NCBI GenBank assembly: GCA_903813345.2
Contig: CAIIXF020000004.1
Span: forward strand, 12,052,196-12,116,195
Reading direction: 5' to 3'
DNA from: Owenia fusiformis
Lineage: Eukaryota; Annelida; Polychaeta; Sabellida; Oweniidae
DNA: 64,000 nt
The notes under the pieces were generated by a model that was not told the origin of the DNA, did not search any database, and saw only the letters and a program-made list of their open reading frames with translations. Within the stretch, counting starts at the first letter, position 1; every line of letters starts with the position of its first letter. Shown here in pieces: positions 1 to 10,099 of this stretch. A program made the position numbers and the translations under genes.

Positions 1-126
1 ATTGGTTGGCATTTCCTGTCAGCGAATGGTATATCATTCCACAAGGTCAGAGTCCTGAGAATAGTTGATTTTTTTTAATGAATTACTTCGTACTATAGGA
101 GAGGGAATTCTATAATGTCTAGGTTG

Positions 127-1170
127 ACGTAGGGGCCTATTTTGAATATACATTTTGATACTACATTTCTTGCAAGTGGAAAAGAAAATGACAACATAAT
201 CGAAACTCTCAACGAACAACTACGATTAACAAACGAGTGGGTCAATATATGGCAACTAACCTTCAACCCAGAAAAAACAGAAACAATGTTATTTACGAGA
301 AAACACCAAAATAATGGACAATTTTAACTCCATTTCAATGTAAAAGTTATCAAAGAAGTGACTAACCATAAACATCTAGGCCTGACATTAGACAATAATG
401 GAACATGGGGATCACACATAAAGAACATAACAAACAGAGCTGCCAATGTGATAGATGTCATGCGAGGACTAAAATATAAACTTGACCGAAAAACACTAGA
501 AATCATATATAAAGCATTTATAGGCCTATAATAAAATATGCCTCTCCAGTTTGGGACAACTGTCATAACTATGAAAAAGACCAACTAGAAGAAGTTCAAC
601 TAAAAGCTGCAAGCTGGCAAAAAGAGGAACAAGCCACGAGTTGATATACAAAGAAACAGGTTGGGCAAAATTCCAAGAGCGTCGTACAACACAAAAACTA
701 CTAATAATGCACAAACTCGTTAACAAAAGAATAACAGACTCGTTGAGCAATGTAATTGAAGCAACCAAGAGAAGGTCTGATCATGATCTCCGACGAGCTA
801 ACAACCTATTAATATCTGTATGCAGAACTGAAGCGTATAGAAAATCATTTCTACTAGCCACAATAAAAGTGTGGAATGACATTGATGCATCAATAAAAAG
901 CACAAAAGCCGAGGAGCACTTCAAATTACTATTACTATGGGAAAAGAGACACTCAAATAATACACACAGAGATAAGACTTAGATGCAGCGACTTAAACCA
1001 AGATCTACATCTCAACCATGTAAAGGACAGCCCCAAATGTGAATGCGGAAACCTAACAGAAAGTGCCGAACACTATTTCAAAGAATGTACTTTATACCAA
1101 AGACATAAAACAATTCTACCAAGGACAACATTAACAAAACGCATATGGAAATGCAAGATAGACAGATGAA
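127..1170 (+). pseudogene. Degenerate non-LTR retrotransposon (LINE) reverse transcriptase fragment
   Basis: The + strand encodes the C-terminal half of a LINE reverse transcriptase in several frames. It begins at a damaged YADD box (DTTFLASG remains, the Y-A-D part is lost). It then shows the NEWVNIWQLTFNPEKTE region typical of the segment after YADD, HKHLGLTLDNNGTWGSHI, a basic C-terminal stretch (about 641-982), and a Cys/His knuckle reading CECGNLTESAEHYFKEC near 1040-1090. Frame changes near 325, 530 and 980 and in-frame stops show it is dead. No intact endonuclease or palm domain remains. It resembles the younger LINE at 2041-4232 in domain order, but whether they are one family needs alignment. 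Confidence 0.8.
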
Positions 1171-1269
1171 GAAAACAAAGCTACATTCACTGCTGTTCAA
1201 AATTACATAATTCCTCCTTTCACTCTCTCATTCCTTCCCAAGCCTCCCATCCTGCCAAATAAATACAAG

Positions 1270-2040
1270 GCATTAACATGACAAAATGTCACCACCTAAA
1301 ACAATTTGGTCAATTTAAAGCAAGTTGGAAAATACCTTTTGACCTTAAAAAGAACTTCTGAGAACATGTAGATGATTTTGAAAAAAATTTAGTCAATTTG
1401 AAGCAAGTTGAAGAAAGACCTTTTTGACCTTGAGAAGGTCATTGAAGGTCAAAGGTCTAATCTAAAGTCAGATTTGAACTTCTGAGAACTTGTAAAGTCA
1501 AATTTGAACTTCTGATAAGATGTAGATGATTTTGAAAAAACAATTTGGTCAATTTGAAGCAAGTTGAAAACAGACCTTTTTGACCTTTTTTGAACTAGGG
1601 AAGGTCATTAAAGGTCAAATGTCAAATCTAAAGTCAGATTTGAATTTCTGAGAACATGTAGATGATTTTGAAAAAAAAAATTAGTCAATTTGAAGCAAGT
1701 TGAAAAAAGACCTTTTTGACCTTGAGAAGGTCATTGAAGGTCAAATGTCAAATCTAAAGTCAAATCTAAAGTCATATTTGAATTTCTGAGAACATGAAGA
1801 TGATTTTGAAAAAAAAATTTAGTCAATTTGAAGCAAGATGAAAAAATACATTTTTGACCTTTTTTGACATTGAGAAGGTCATTGAAGGTCAAATGTCAAA
1901 TCTAAAGTCAGATTTGAATTTCTGAGAACATGTAGATGATTTTGAAAAAAAAATTTAGTCAATTTGAAGCAAGTTGAAAAAAGACCTTTTTTGACTTTGA
2001 GAAGGTCATTGAAGGTCAAATGTCAAATCTTAAGTCAAAT
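1270..2040. repeat. AGGTCA-rich tandem array, left part
   Basis: Imperfect tandem units of roughly 135-170 bp. Each holds the core AGTCAATTTGAAGCAAGTTG followed by TTTTTGACCT, AGGTCATTGAAGGTCA and TTTGAATTTCTGAGAACATG. Unit length varies because some carry an extra TTTTTGACCT or an extra AAGTCAAATCT block. The array continues after a LINE insertion (4233-5590). Before the array starts, 1171-1269 holds nothing recognisable apart from CT-rich sequence. Confidence 0.9.
2031..2040. repeat. Target-site duplication, 3' side of LINE
   Basis: TAAGTCAAAT at this position is repeated exactly at 4233-4242. The two copies bracket the inserted LINE, and the left copy is followed directly by the poly-T tract of the element's 3' end. 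Confidence 0.85.
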
Positions 2041-4232
2041 TTTTTTTTTTTAATTTTATATTTCCTTTATTTCATAATATATCATACAAACAGATACAAG
2101 GCCTACGCCGAAGCATTATTGGCCCTGTTAAAGTAGTTACAATATAGGTTAAAATAGGTCACAATGCAAAAATGATAGATATAAAACATATTTATGAACA
2201 TGAAAATAATCATGAAAGCATGAAGACAGGTCAGAGATATATGTACATATTAATGAATATTTGACTATTTAACTTCCTTGACAATAGAGTGTAAAAATTC
2301 AGCTGTTAATTCAATAGCCTTTTTATTTGTAATTGTGTCTAGAGAAGGATCTGCAAAAAGTAGAAAGTCTACCCTGTCTTCCTGTTTTCTATTATTAAAA
2401 GAGTTTAAATTAAAGGATGGCAGTCCCCCTAGTTCTCTGTGAAAATTGAGTCTTTGAATGTTAAAAAGAGGGCAATGGAGCAATAGGTGTTTGGTTGATT
2501 CGGTAGAGTGACCACATTTACATGTGGCATTTGGGATATTTTTGAAGTTATGTGTAAAAAGATGCTGCCTAAAAATGAGATCACATCTCGTTTTATTTAA
2601 GACAATTTCTTTATCTCTGGATAGGTTTAATCTTGGGGTTGTGAATTCTTTCTTTTTCCCATTCAAAAATGTTCTTATTTTATACTTAAATGAGTTGCGT
2701 GAGTGTGCTTGTTTCAGTTCATCTGGTAAATTATCCCATAATTTAATACTGGATAAAGCTGTAAACTTCCTAAGTTTAGCTGATGCTTTGAATGGGATCT
2801 TAAAATCATTGCTACGTCGAAGTCTTTGGTGCTTTACCTGATTCTTATACTGTTCAAAAACATTTGAAACATATGAAGGCATCTTATAATTATTTGCAAA
2901 GTCAAACATAAACACTAGTTTTTTTTCTTTTCTTCGATTGGATAAGGATCTCCATCCAAGACATGCCATCACCTTCTCAGAGTTTGACCCTTGGATGCAA
3001 CCACTTACAATAAGACCCGCTCTATATTGGACTCTATCTAAACTTGCTAAGAGGTTTAGATTTGCGCTGTCAAAAATAATATTGCCATATTCGAGATGTG
3101 GGAGAATGAATGCCATATAAATTGTCTGTAAGTGTTTTGATCTTACTGAAAATTTGAGTGCTTTTAATGGATTTAACATTTTATTACACCTAGTAATCAC
3201 TGAGCTAATGTGTTCTTCAAAGCTAAGGTGTTTGTCTAAAATGATGCCTAAATGTTTATGGCTATTTACAAGAGGTATTTGCTCATTATTCATTGTTACT
3301 GGAATTTGTTTCTTGACTTTTCGTGTGTGTTTAGATTGAAAGATAACCTCTTTACTCTTAGATGCCTTAAATTTGAGTTTCCATTTAGTGGACCAATTAG
3401 CCATTTCATTGATATCTGATTGAATTTTTTGATTTGTTGCTTCAACTGGTTCATTCTTTGGTACTGTCAAGAAGATGGAACTATCATCAGCATATAAGAA
3501 AAGTTTACAATTATGAACTGAGTCTGCTAAATCATTAATATATAGCAAAAATAAGAGGGGGCCAAGAATTGATCCTTGGGGAACCCCGCTATTTATTTCA
3601 TAGGATCTGGAGTCTCGATTTTGAAGATTTTGAGGAGTATTTGCACCCGCTTCAGCATTACATGAAATGTCTGAATAAGTATCATTGATCCTTACTTTTA
3701 ATTTCCTATCTGTTAGATATGAGGTCAATAACTCTATAATATTGTTGCCTAATCCATAAGATTTCATCTTATGGAGTAACAAAAAATGTGGGACTGCGTC
3801 AAATGCACCTTCCACGTCTAAAAATATTCCACGGGTTGCGAGGTTAGAGTCAAAATTATCGGCTAACATATTAACAATAGAAAAGAGTTGCTTCTGTGTA
3901 TCATGTCCTGGTAAGAACCCGGACTGATTTTCATAAATGAGGTTCTTCGAGGAAACATGGTCAAAAATAGCTGTATAAATTATTCGTTCAAAAAGCTTTG
4001 AGAGATTATTGAGGAGGCAGATTGGTCTGTAGTTGGATGGGTCTGTTTTTGAATTTTTATTCTTATATATAGGAACAATTATACCCAGTTTCCAGCAATC
4101 AGGAAATGTATTAGTTTCCAAGAAAATAGTGAATAGTTTAACTAGTTCAACATCGATAGAGTCAGCCACAAGTTTCAACATTTTGTTAGTGATATTGTCT
4201 TCTCCACCTTTTTTTGATGAATTAAGGTTCCG
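2041..4232 (-). mobile_element. 5'-truncated LINE (non-LTR retrotransposon) insertion
   Basis: A - strand element begins at 4232 inside the reverse transcriptase region (reading RNLNSSKKGGEDNITNK just before the first Met) and ends in an A-rich tail, seen as poly-T at 2041-2052. It is flanked by the exact 10-bp duplication TAAGTCAAAT. The endonuclease and ORF1 are missing, as expected for incomplete target-primed reverse transcription. The reverse transcriptase frame has no stop over more than 630 codons, so the insertion looks young. It splits the AGGTCA-rich array. Confidence 0.9.
2265..4181 (-). CDS. LINE reverse transcriptase, N-terminally truncated
   Basis: A 638-residue open frame makes most of a non-LTR reverse transcriptase, which copies element RNA into DNA at a nicked target. 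Visible motifs in order: YRPI at residues 51-54; NQSGFLPG near 85-92; motif A LDVEGAFDAV with Asp122; SGVPQGSILGPLLF near 198-211; the catalytic YADD at 230-233; HKHLGIILD after it; and a C-terminal knuckle CKCG..H..C near the end. The endonuclease expected upstream is absent because the insertion starts at 4232. The reading frame enters from upstream of the Met, so that Met is not the native start. The element probably cannot move by itself. Among LINE clades, a Jockey/CR1-like group fits the C-terminal Cys/His pattern, but this is a guess. Confidence 0.9.
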   Translation of the reverse strand: MLKLVADSIDVELVKLFTIFLETNTFPDCWKLGIIVPIYKNKNSKTDPSNYRPICLLNNLSKLFERIIYTAIFDHVSSKNLIYENQSGFLPGHDTQKQLFSIVNMLADNFDSNLATRGIFLDVEGAFDAVPHFLLLHKMKSYGLGNNIIELLTSYLTDRKLKVRINDTYSDISCNAEAGANTPQNLQNRDSRSYEINSGVPQGSILGPLLFLLYINDLADSVHNCKLFLYADDSSIFLTVPKNEPVEATNQKIQSDINEMANWSTKWKLKFKASKSKEVIFQSKHTRKVKKQIPVTMNNEQIPLVNSHKHLGIILDKHLSFEEHISSVITRCNKMLNPLKALKFSVRSKHLQTIYMAFILPHLEYGNIIFDSANLNLLASLDRVQYRAGLIVSGCIQGSNSEKVMACLGWRSLSNRRKEKKLVFMFDFANNYKMPSYVSNVFEQYKNQVKHQRLRRSNDFKIPFKASAKLRKFTALSSIKLWDNLPDELKQAHSRNSFKYKIRTFLNGKKKEFTTPRLNLSRDKEIVLNKTRCDLIFRQHLFTHNFKNIPNATCKCGHSTESTKHLLLHCPLFNIQRLNFHRELGGLPSFNLNSFNNRKQEDRVDFLLFADPSLDTITNKKAIELTAEFLHSIVKEVK

Positions 4233-5590
4233 TAAGTCAAATCTAAAGTCAGATTTGAATTTCTGAGAACACGTAGATGATTTTGAAAATATTTTTTAGT
4301 CAATTTGAAGCAAGTTGAAAACAGACCTTTTTGACCTTGAGAAGGTCATTGAAGGTCAAATATCAAATCTTAAGTCAAATCCTAAGTCAGATTTGAATTT
4401 CTGAGAACACGTAGATGATTTTGAAAAAAAAATTTAGTCAATTTGAAGCAAGTTGAAAACAGACCTTTTTGACCTTTTTTGACCTTGGGAAGGTCATTGA
4501 AGGTCAAATGTCAAATCTAAAGTCAGATTTGAAGGTCAAATGTCAAATCTAAAGTCAAATCTAAAGTCAGATTTGAATTTCTGAGAACATGTAGATAATT
4601 TTGAAAAGAAATTTAGTCAATGTGAAGCAAGTTGAAAAAAGACCTTTTTGACCTTTTTTGACCTTGAGAAGGTCATTAAAGGTCAAATGTCAAATGTATT
4701 GTCAGATTTGAATTTCTGAGAACATGTAGATGATTTTGAAAAAAAAAATTAGTCAATTTGAAGCAAGTTGAAAAAAGACCTTTTTGACCTTGAGAAGGTC
4801 ATTGAAGGTCAAATGTCAAATCTAAAGTCAAATCTAAAGTCATATTTGAATTTCTGAGAACATGTAGATGATTTTGAAAAAAAAATTTAGTCAATTTGAA
4901 GCAAGATGAAAAAATACATTTTTGACCTTTTTTGACATTGAGAAGGTCATTGAAGGTCAAATGTCAAATCTAAAGTCAGATTTGAATTTCTGAGAACATG
5001 TAGATGATTTTGAAAAAAAAATTAGTCAATTTGAAGCAAGTTGAAAAAATACCTTTTTGACCTTTTTTGACTTTGAGAAGGTCAAATGTCAAATCTTAAG
5101 TCAAATCTAATGTCAGATTTGAATTTCTGAGAACACGTATATGATTTTGAAAATTTTTTTTAGTCAATTTGAAGCAAGTTGAAAACAGACCTTTTTGACC
5201 TTTTTTGACCTTGAGAAGGTCATTGAAGGTCAAATATCAAATCTTAAGTCAAATCTTAAGTCGGATTTGAATTTCTGAGAACACGTAGATGATTTTGAAA
5301 AAAAAATTTAGTCAATTTGAAGCAAGTTGAAAACAGACCTTTTTGACCTTTTTTGACCTTGAGAAGGTCATTGAAGGTCAAATGTCAAATCTAAAGTCAG
5401 ATTTGAAGGTCAAATGTCAAATCTAAAGTCAGATTTGAATTTCTGAGAACATGTAGATGATTTTGAAAAGAAATTTAGTCAATGTGAAGCAAGTTGAAAA
5501 AAGACCTTTTTGACCTTGAGAAGGTCATTGAAGGTCAAATGTCAAATCTAAAGTCAGATTTGAACTTCTGAGAACATGTAAATGATTTAG
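4233..5590. repeat. AGGTCA-rich tandem array, right part
   Basis: Continuation of the array at 1270-2040, with about nine to ten further units starting near 4299, 4436, 4614, 4752, 4889, 5025, 5161, 5308 and 5478. Typical units contain TGACCTTGAGAAGGTCA and AGGTCATTGAAGGTCA. The first ten bases are the second copy of the LINE target duplication. Confidence 0.9.
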
Positions 5591-5639
5591 AAAAAAATTG
5601 AAGTCAGTCTAAACAGTATTTGTTAAGTTATAGGAAGTT

Positions 5640-5765
5640 GTAAGAAATTGTTACAGACGCCGGACTCCAGACGCCGGACGCCGGACGCCGGACGCCAACC
5701 ACCAACCGCCGTCGCAAAAAACGGAGACCATAACAATATGTCACCACTTTTGGTGGTGACATAAA
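5640..5765. repeat. GCCGGAC microsatellite and short inverted repeat at array edge
   Basis: GACGCCG/GGACGCC heptamers repeat at about 5655-5692. They are followed at 5735-5762 by ATATGTCACCACTTTTGGTGGTGACAT-type inverted sequence. A related TGTCACCACC sits at the other edge of the AGGTCA array (about 1285-1297), so the pair may mark the ends of one element. Confidence 0.6.
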
Positions 5766-5959
5766 AACTGTAATAATTTTCTAGGACAACCAAAGGAGAG
5801 GACTTGGAATAGGCGAAAGCCTTTTGTCCAATCCATTTCGTCAAATTGTATTAATATAATGTATGTAAAATATATATAGACGAATAAAATATCTTTAATT
5901 AAAATGTATACATGGTGGACATTTAGCAAAAATAGAACTCCACTTGTCACTTGCTTATT

Positions 5960-6500
5960 TTCACAAAAGATGATCTTGTTTTTCTCAATTTAAACATATC
6001 GGAAGTCTCCTCTACACTATATTAACAATTTCTGAAAAGGGGTGGGTATTGAAATTAGTTAACGTTAAAAACCACATATCTCATGCTATCCATTGTTTCC
6101 AGCATAATTTTGGTCATTGAAAATTGATATCTTCAAAACTAGCCTTTCAAGTTTCAATACCATTCTATTTTTGAACATGTCTTAGACCCCTTGTTGAATA
6201 ATGTTTTCATGCAATAAAAATCAGAAAAAGACGATCCTATTTTGAGTAAATAGGTTTAGAATTTTGAAAAAAATGTTGACATGGGGTCCCTATTTATGAT
6301 TTTTCGAATTGTTTGATTTATATTTTTATCATCATGGGTACTTCACTTGAAATAAAACATATTGTTTTAATAGAAACCACTGTATTTATGCCCAGAAAGT
6401 ACTCATGGTGAAAGATATGACCTTCTAAAATCACTTGCCATACTGCACCTGGTCCTTTGAAAACAAATGGTTTTAATATAGTATTAAGACTACCGTGGAT
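5960..6500. repeat. Dispersed repeat copy, shared with 35130-35830
   Basis: This block (key phrases CTATCCATTGTTTCCAGCAT, GAAAGTACTCATGGTGAAAG) recurs in reverse orientation at about 35130-35590, and part of it again in direct orientation at about 35600-35830. No coding frame was recognised. The family is unknown. From 6501 to 7030 I see nothing recognisable. Confidence 0.7.
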
Positions 6501-7030
6501 ATTTTTAAAAAAAACTTTCGTATGATTCATTTATAATAGAAAAACGATCTTTCGGACTATAGAGCATTCAATGACTCCTCTAAACGCAGTCTTGCGAATA
6601 GTACTTGAGTAAAATTTGCTCCAATTAGTATATGTACGTTGTACATCGCCGTTGTGCTCGTATGTGAAAGTATCCCTGCTTCGGAAGCATGCGCAGATGT
6701 GCTTCGGTTCGCATGTTTACGTTCCTAATCGTCAGAATTGACAATTTATCATATGTGAGCGGGCCTTCACACCTGTACTTAGTACATGGGACGTACTTCC
6801 GTTAATTTACTCATTCGCTAAACATATAATGAATGACATTAACATGATACATCACTAAAGTGATACTAATTCAAACAAATATTTGTGTATGATACATATG
6901 CTTTTATAATAATCTATTTCAAAAAGTTTATTATCATTCTGCTCTGGGAGACTTCACTAGCTCCTCGGACTTACTAAGAAATATTTTTTTAAAACTATAG
7001 TTTTTACAATCAGAACGGAGACGCCCAAAT

Positions 7031-7215
7031 TTGCAGAAAGGGACGATGGCAAACATACAAAGCTGGTTTCAGAAGCCAGCTTCGGGAGTCACTAAGAAGC
7101 CGGCTTTTAAAAAGCCGGCTTCGAGAGTCTCCAAGAAGCCAGTTTTTAAAAGCAGGCTTCTGATGTACGAGAAACAAAAGCAAGTTTTTAAAAGCCGGCT
7201 TTTAACGTACTAGAA
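7031..7215. repeat. Short degenerate repeat around AAGCCGGCTT
   Basis: AAGCCGGCTT, AAGCCAGCTT and close variants recur every 30-45 bp between about 7068 and 7202. The perfect decamer palindrome AAGCCGGCTT is the core. A short open frame across it is lysine-rich and low in complexity, so I do not treat it as a gene. Confidence 0.5.
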
Positions 7216-7450
7216 AAGCTATCTTCTGTAATCACCAAGAGACCGGATTCTGGAAAACCAGTTTGAAACCTAGCTTTCAAGTTTGGAAACAACAGTTAAG
7301 CAAAATATACTTTTTGATTAATATAATTTTTTATCATATACCTAAAATCTCAACATATTAAAAGTGTCTGCAATATTTCATTTTATTCAAAAACTATAAC
7401 TGTGAATTACATTAAAAATCATAAACAACGATGAAATGGCTCACATGCAA

Positions 7451-7880
7451 CAGATTATGCATTGTATTTCTGCTTAATAAAAACGCACCGTTTATTTTTC
7501 AAAACCAGCCCCAAATTGAAGCCAGTTTACAAATCAGCTCGCTCCATATAACACAAGCTATTTAGGGACAATCTAGAAACTGAGAATCACAGGATACTGT
7601 CTCCCGATCATTTCTATGTGCATTATGCATCTTATTCTTTTACAATTTGTATGAAAATTTTAAAAAACTGAAAAAAGTAAAATCTTAACATATTTAAATT
7701 TTTGTAATTTATGTTTTAGTTGTTTTATGTCAAAATTATGAGAGTGTAAATTGCATTTTTGTGCGTTTTTAATCAACAGAAATACGATGCATAATCTAAT
7801 CTGAATTGATGAATGTGATCTAATTCATAAATTGTCATGCTTAGAATGCAATTTACACTCATAGTTTTGGCACAAAACGA
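7451..7880. repeat. Two overlapping inverted repeats
   Basis: 7451-7488 (AGATTATGCATTGTATTTCT...) is the reverse complement, with few mismatches, of 7761-7800. Separately, 7721-7757 pairs with 7844-7879 (arms containing GAGTGTAAATTGCATT and AATGCAATTTACACTC). The two pairs interlock rather than nest. From 7881 to 9860 I recognise no gene or repeat; small open frames there have no family features. Confidence 0.6.
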
Positions 7881-9867
7881 CTTTTTTAAACCTGCCTTCT
7901 GAGGAAAATATACGATTAAAACACTTTTCATTGAAAAGCACATAGGGCGATATTGGCAAAATGTAAATGCTATTTTGGTTCGTTCTGGGCTAGCAATGGG
8001 TACATTTCGACTATGACTGTAATGGATTACTATTGACTTTTATCAACATCACAGGGACCGCTGACAGATTATAATTTTGAACCAAAGATTATATTTTTGG
8101 CGGTCTCAGTAAATCAATGAGGTAATCAGGTCCTACGTGCTTTTTTCAGGCCCAGAAATCAATGCTCGCTTATAAATGTAGCAAAATCTTTTTTCGTTCG
8201 TGGGATATTTTTTCACCATATAACCGAACGGGAAGTTTTTGAATAGGACTCGGGATCTGAATGGATGCGAGGATTCGATGGGCTGGGATTTGAGAAATTA
8301 TGATTTTAACTTTGCCAATTTTACATGTATTCCAATGGGTGAAAAAGTAAGTTGCTTTCTACCATAATCATATTTTCATCGCGCACTGAATGAATTATAA
8401 AGGCCGCGTTGTGCAAAGTGAATTAAATAAATAAAGTGCGCAGAAATCGATCTGACTGGGTCGCGGTGTGCGTAATCCACGGTGTTATAGCATGACGGTT
8501 ACAACAAGGCGATTTGCAAATTTTTGCGGTAACGATAACAAAAAATGGCGGATGGGAGAGACAGCATGTCCTCTTTCTCGCCTGTAGGCAAGATTCACAG
8601 ATAAGATTTCCTTTTCAACTAGTTCCATTCGGTGACGTATATATGGATGGTTATAAAGACTGGGTCAAATCTGCCAGGTGGTTTACCAGAAGCGGAATAT
8701 ATGCTGTAAACTTACCGACTGAGATGTCCAAGTTCATATTTTTTAGTCCATTCTCGTGATTTCTCAGTATGTGTGCCTCAGAACTACTCAAACTATTAAC
8801 AGTAAGTAAACTGTGTATAAACAAGCCATAAAATGACAAATCCAGAACAAGAACGTGGTCATATTGTGAATAATAAGGTTTCAAACGCAATGTCATTAGA
8901 CGACTACGTATGAATTCTATAGACGGTAACGTATTTTATTAGATGTACATTAGATATTTAGCGGACGGTTACGTGCATGTACATCTTTCAAGTTAAGGTT
9001 CTGATAGCCTCTTTCCATATATTTGTTATAATGGGTAAGAAATGGAATATTGAATTCATTTGCTTATATTTGTTTTCAGGACTCGCAAGAGACGCTCTTG
9101 TTTGAGCCTCTATAGGGCAAGGAAAATATTGTGTCTTGCTTTATTTATGAAACCAATTTCAGTCAAAAAGATAGCAATGAAGAGGCAAAAGAAGAATTAG
9201 CATCTGGTACTGATGAATATGACAAAATTTATAACAATGGATCTGTGATACATATTTGAACGAGGTTCGCGTAACCGTCGATCATTTTTGAACATATTAG
9301 GTGGTTTCCAATGCTCAATTGGCTTTTTATGATCGTATGTAGGTTAAATCTATATACCCCGAGGTCGTTAGGCAATGTAGACCATGCCCTATCGACAAAA
9401 ATTAACAAATTACTAAATTTTGTGTAGTTTTGAATTTCAAGCTCAACAGTTTTTCGCTTATCTTCATGGGTTGATAACGTAATTACTAGTTTTAGGCTGC
9501 GCAAGAGCTGGTTTGACTACTGTTTTTTTCAATGGGGCTTCACATAAGTCACTATGGGTGTATTTTTTGTATGACCGCAGAGCAAGTGAATTGGATTGAT
9601 TTCTATGGGCATTGGTTGTTTTCAATAAACTATATAACATATTACTATAAAGCAAGGACGTCTAGAAGTCCTTGTATATAGTAATGACGATTATACACAT
9701 ACATAAATTATCAATTCAATAATTCTAGTGTTTGATCTATGAAAACTTTACAATTCCAATTGTAAAGTCACTTGTCGTAATAAATAATTTTGACATCTAT
9801 GTTCATTTACTGAATGATGTATCTGTTAGTTCAATGTCGAATGTTTAACAATGCAAACAGATATGAG

Positions 9868-9876
9868 TATAAAAAA
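9868..9876 (+). promoter_or_regulatory. Possible TATA box of the subtilase gene
   Basis: TATAAAAAA lies 142-150 bp before the start codon at 10018. A start site 25-30 bp downstream would give a 5' UTR of about 120 bases. This is position and consensus only. Confidence 0.3.
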
Positions 9877-10017
9877 GCAAACAATTAATTGAAATGAATA
9901 ATTTTTATGCGTCAAAGCACATCCGCTAAATGATGTTCTTTGATTGCACTTAAAAGCACTATATGTGTTAATAGTTCTGTTACTTGTTAGACTCATACTG
10001 ACTACAGTCGAGTGAAC

Positions 10018-10099
10018 ATGAATTTTGTCATTTTCTGCCTCATTCTAATGGTTACTTTTGGAGTTTGCGTTGGGATTCCGGCCTCTCTCAAATTGCATC
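10018..10099 (+). CDS. Subtilase exon 1, signal peptide
   Basis: Encodes residues 1-27 plus one base: Met-Asn followed by a hydrophobic core (FVIFCLILMVTFGVCVG), a typical signal peptide. Donor GTAAGT. Start chosen because the peptide begins here and phase joins exon 2. Confidence 0.8.

Noticed and set aside
2524-4266. Several + strand frames of 60-105 codons
   Set aside because: They are antisense shadows of the LINE reverse transcriptase.
8514-8759. 81-codon + strand frame
   Set aside because: No signal, domain or splice partner; a - strand frame overlaps it.
9064-9222. Exon-like + strand segment after TTTTCAG (KDSNEEAKEELASGTDEYDK in frame)
   Set aside because: An in-frame TAG interrupts it and no partner exon or family match was found.
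9229-9655. Two overlapping - strand frames of 91 and 63 codons
   Set aside because: They look like natural protein in parts but show no motif, and they need a frame change to join. Could be an old element; not supportable.
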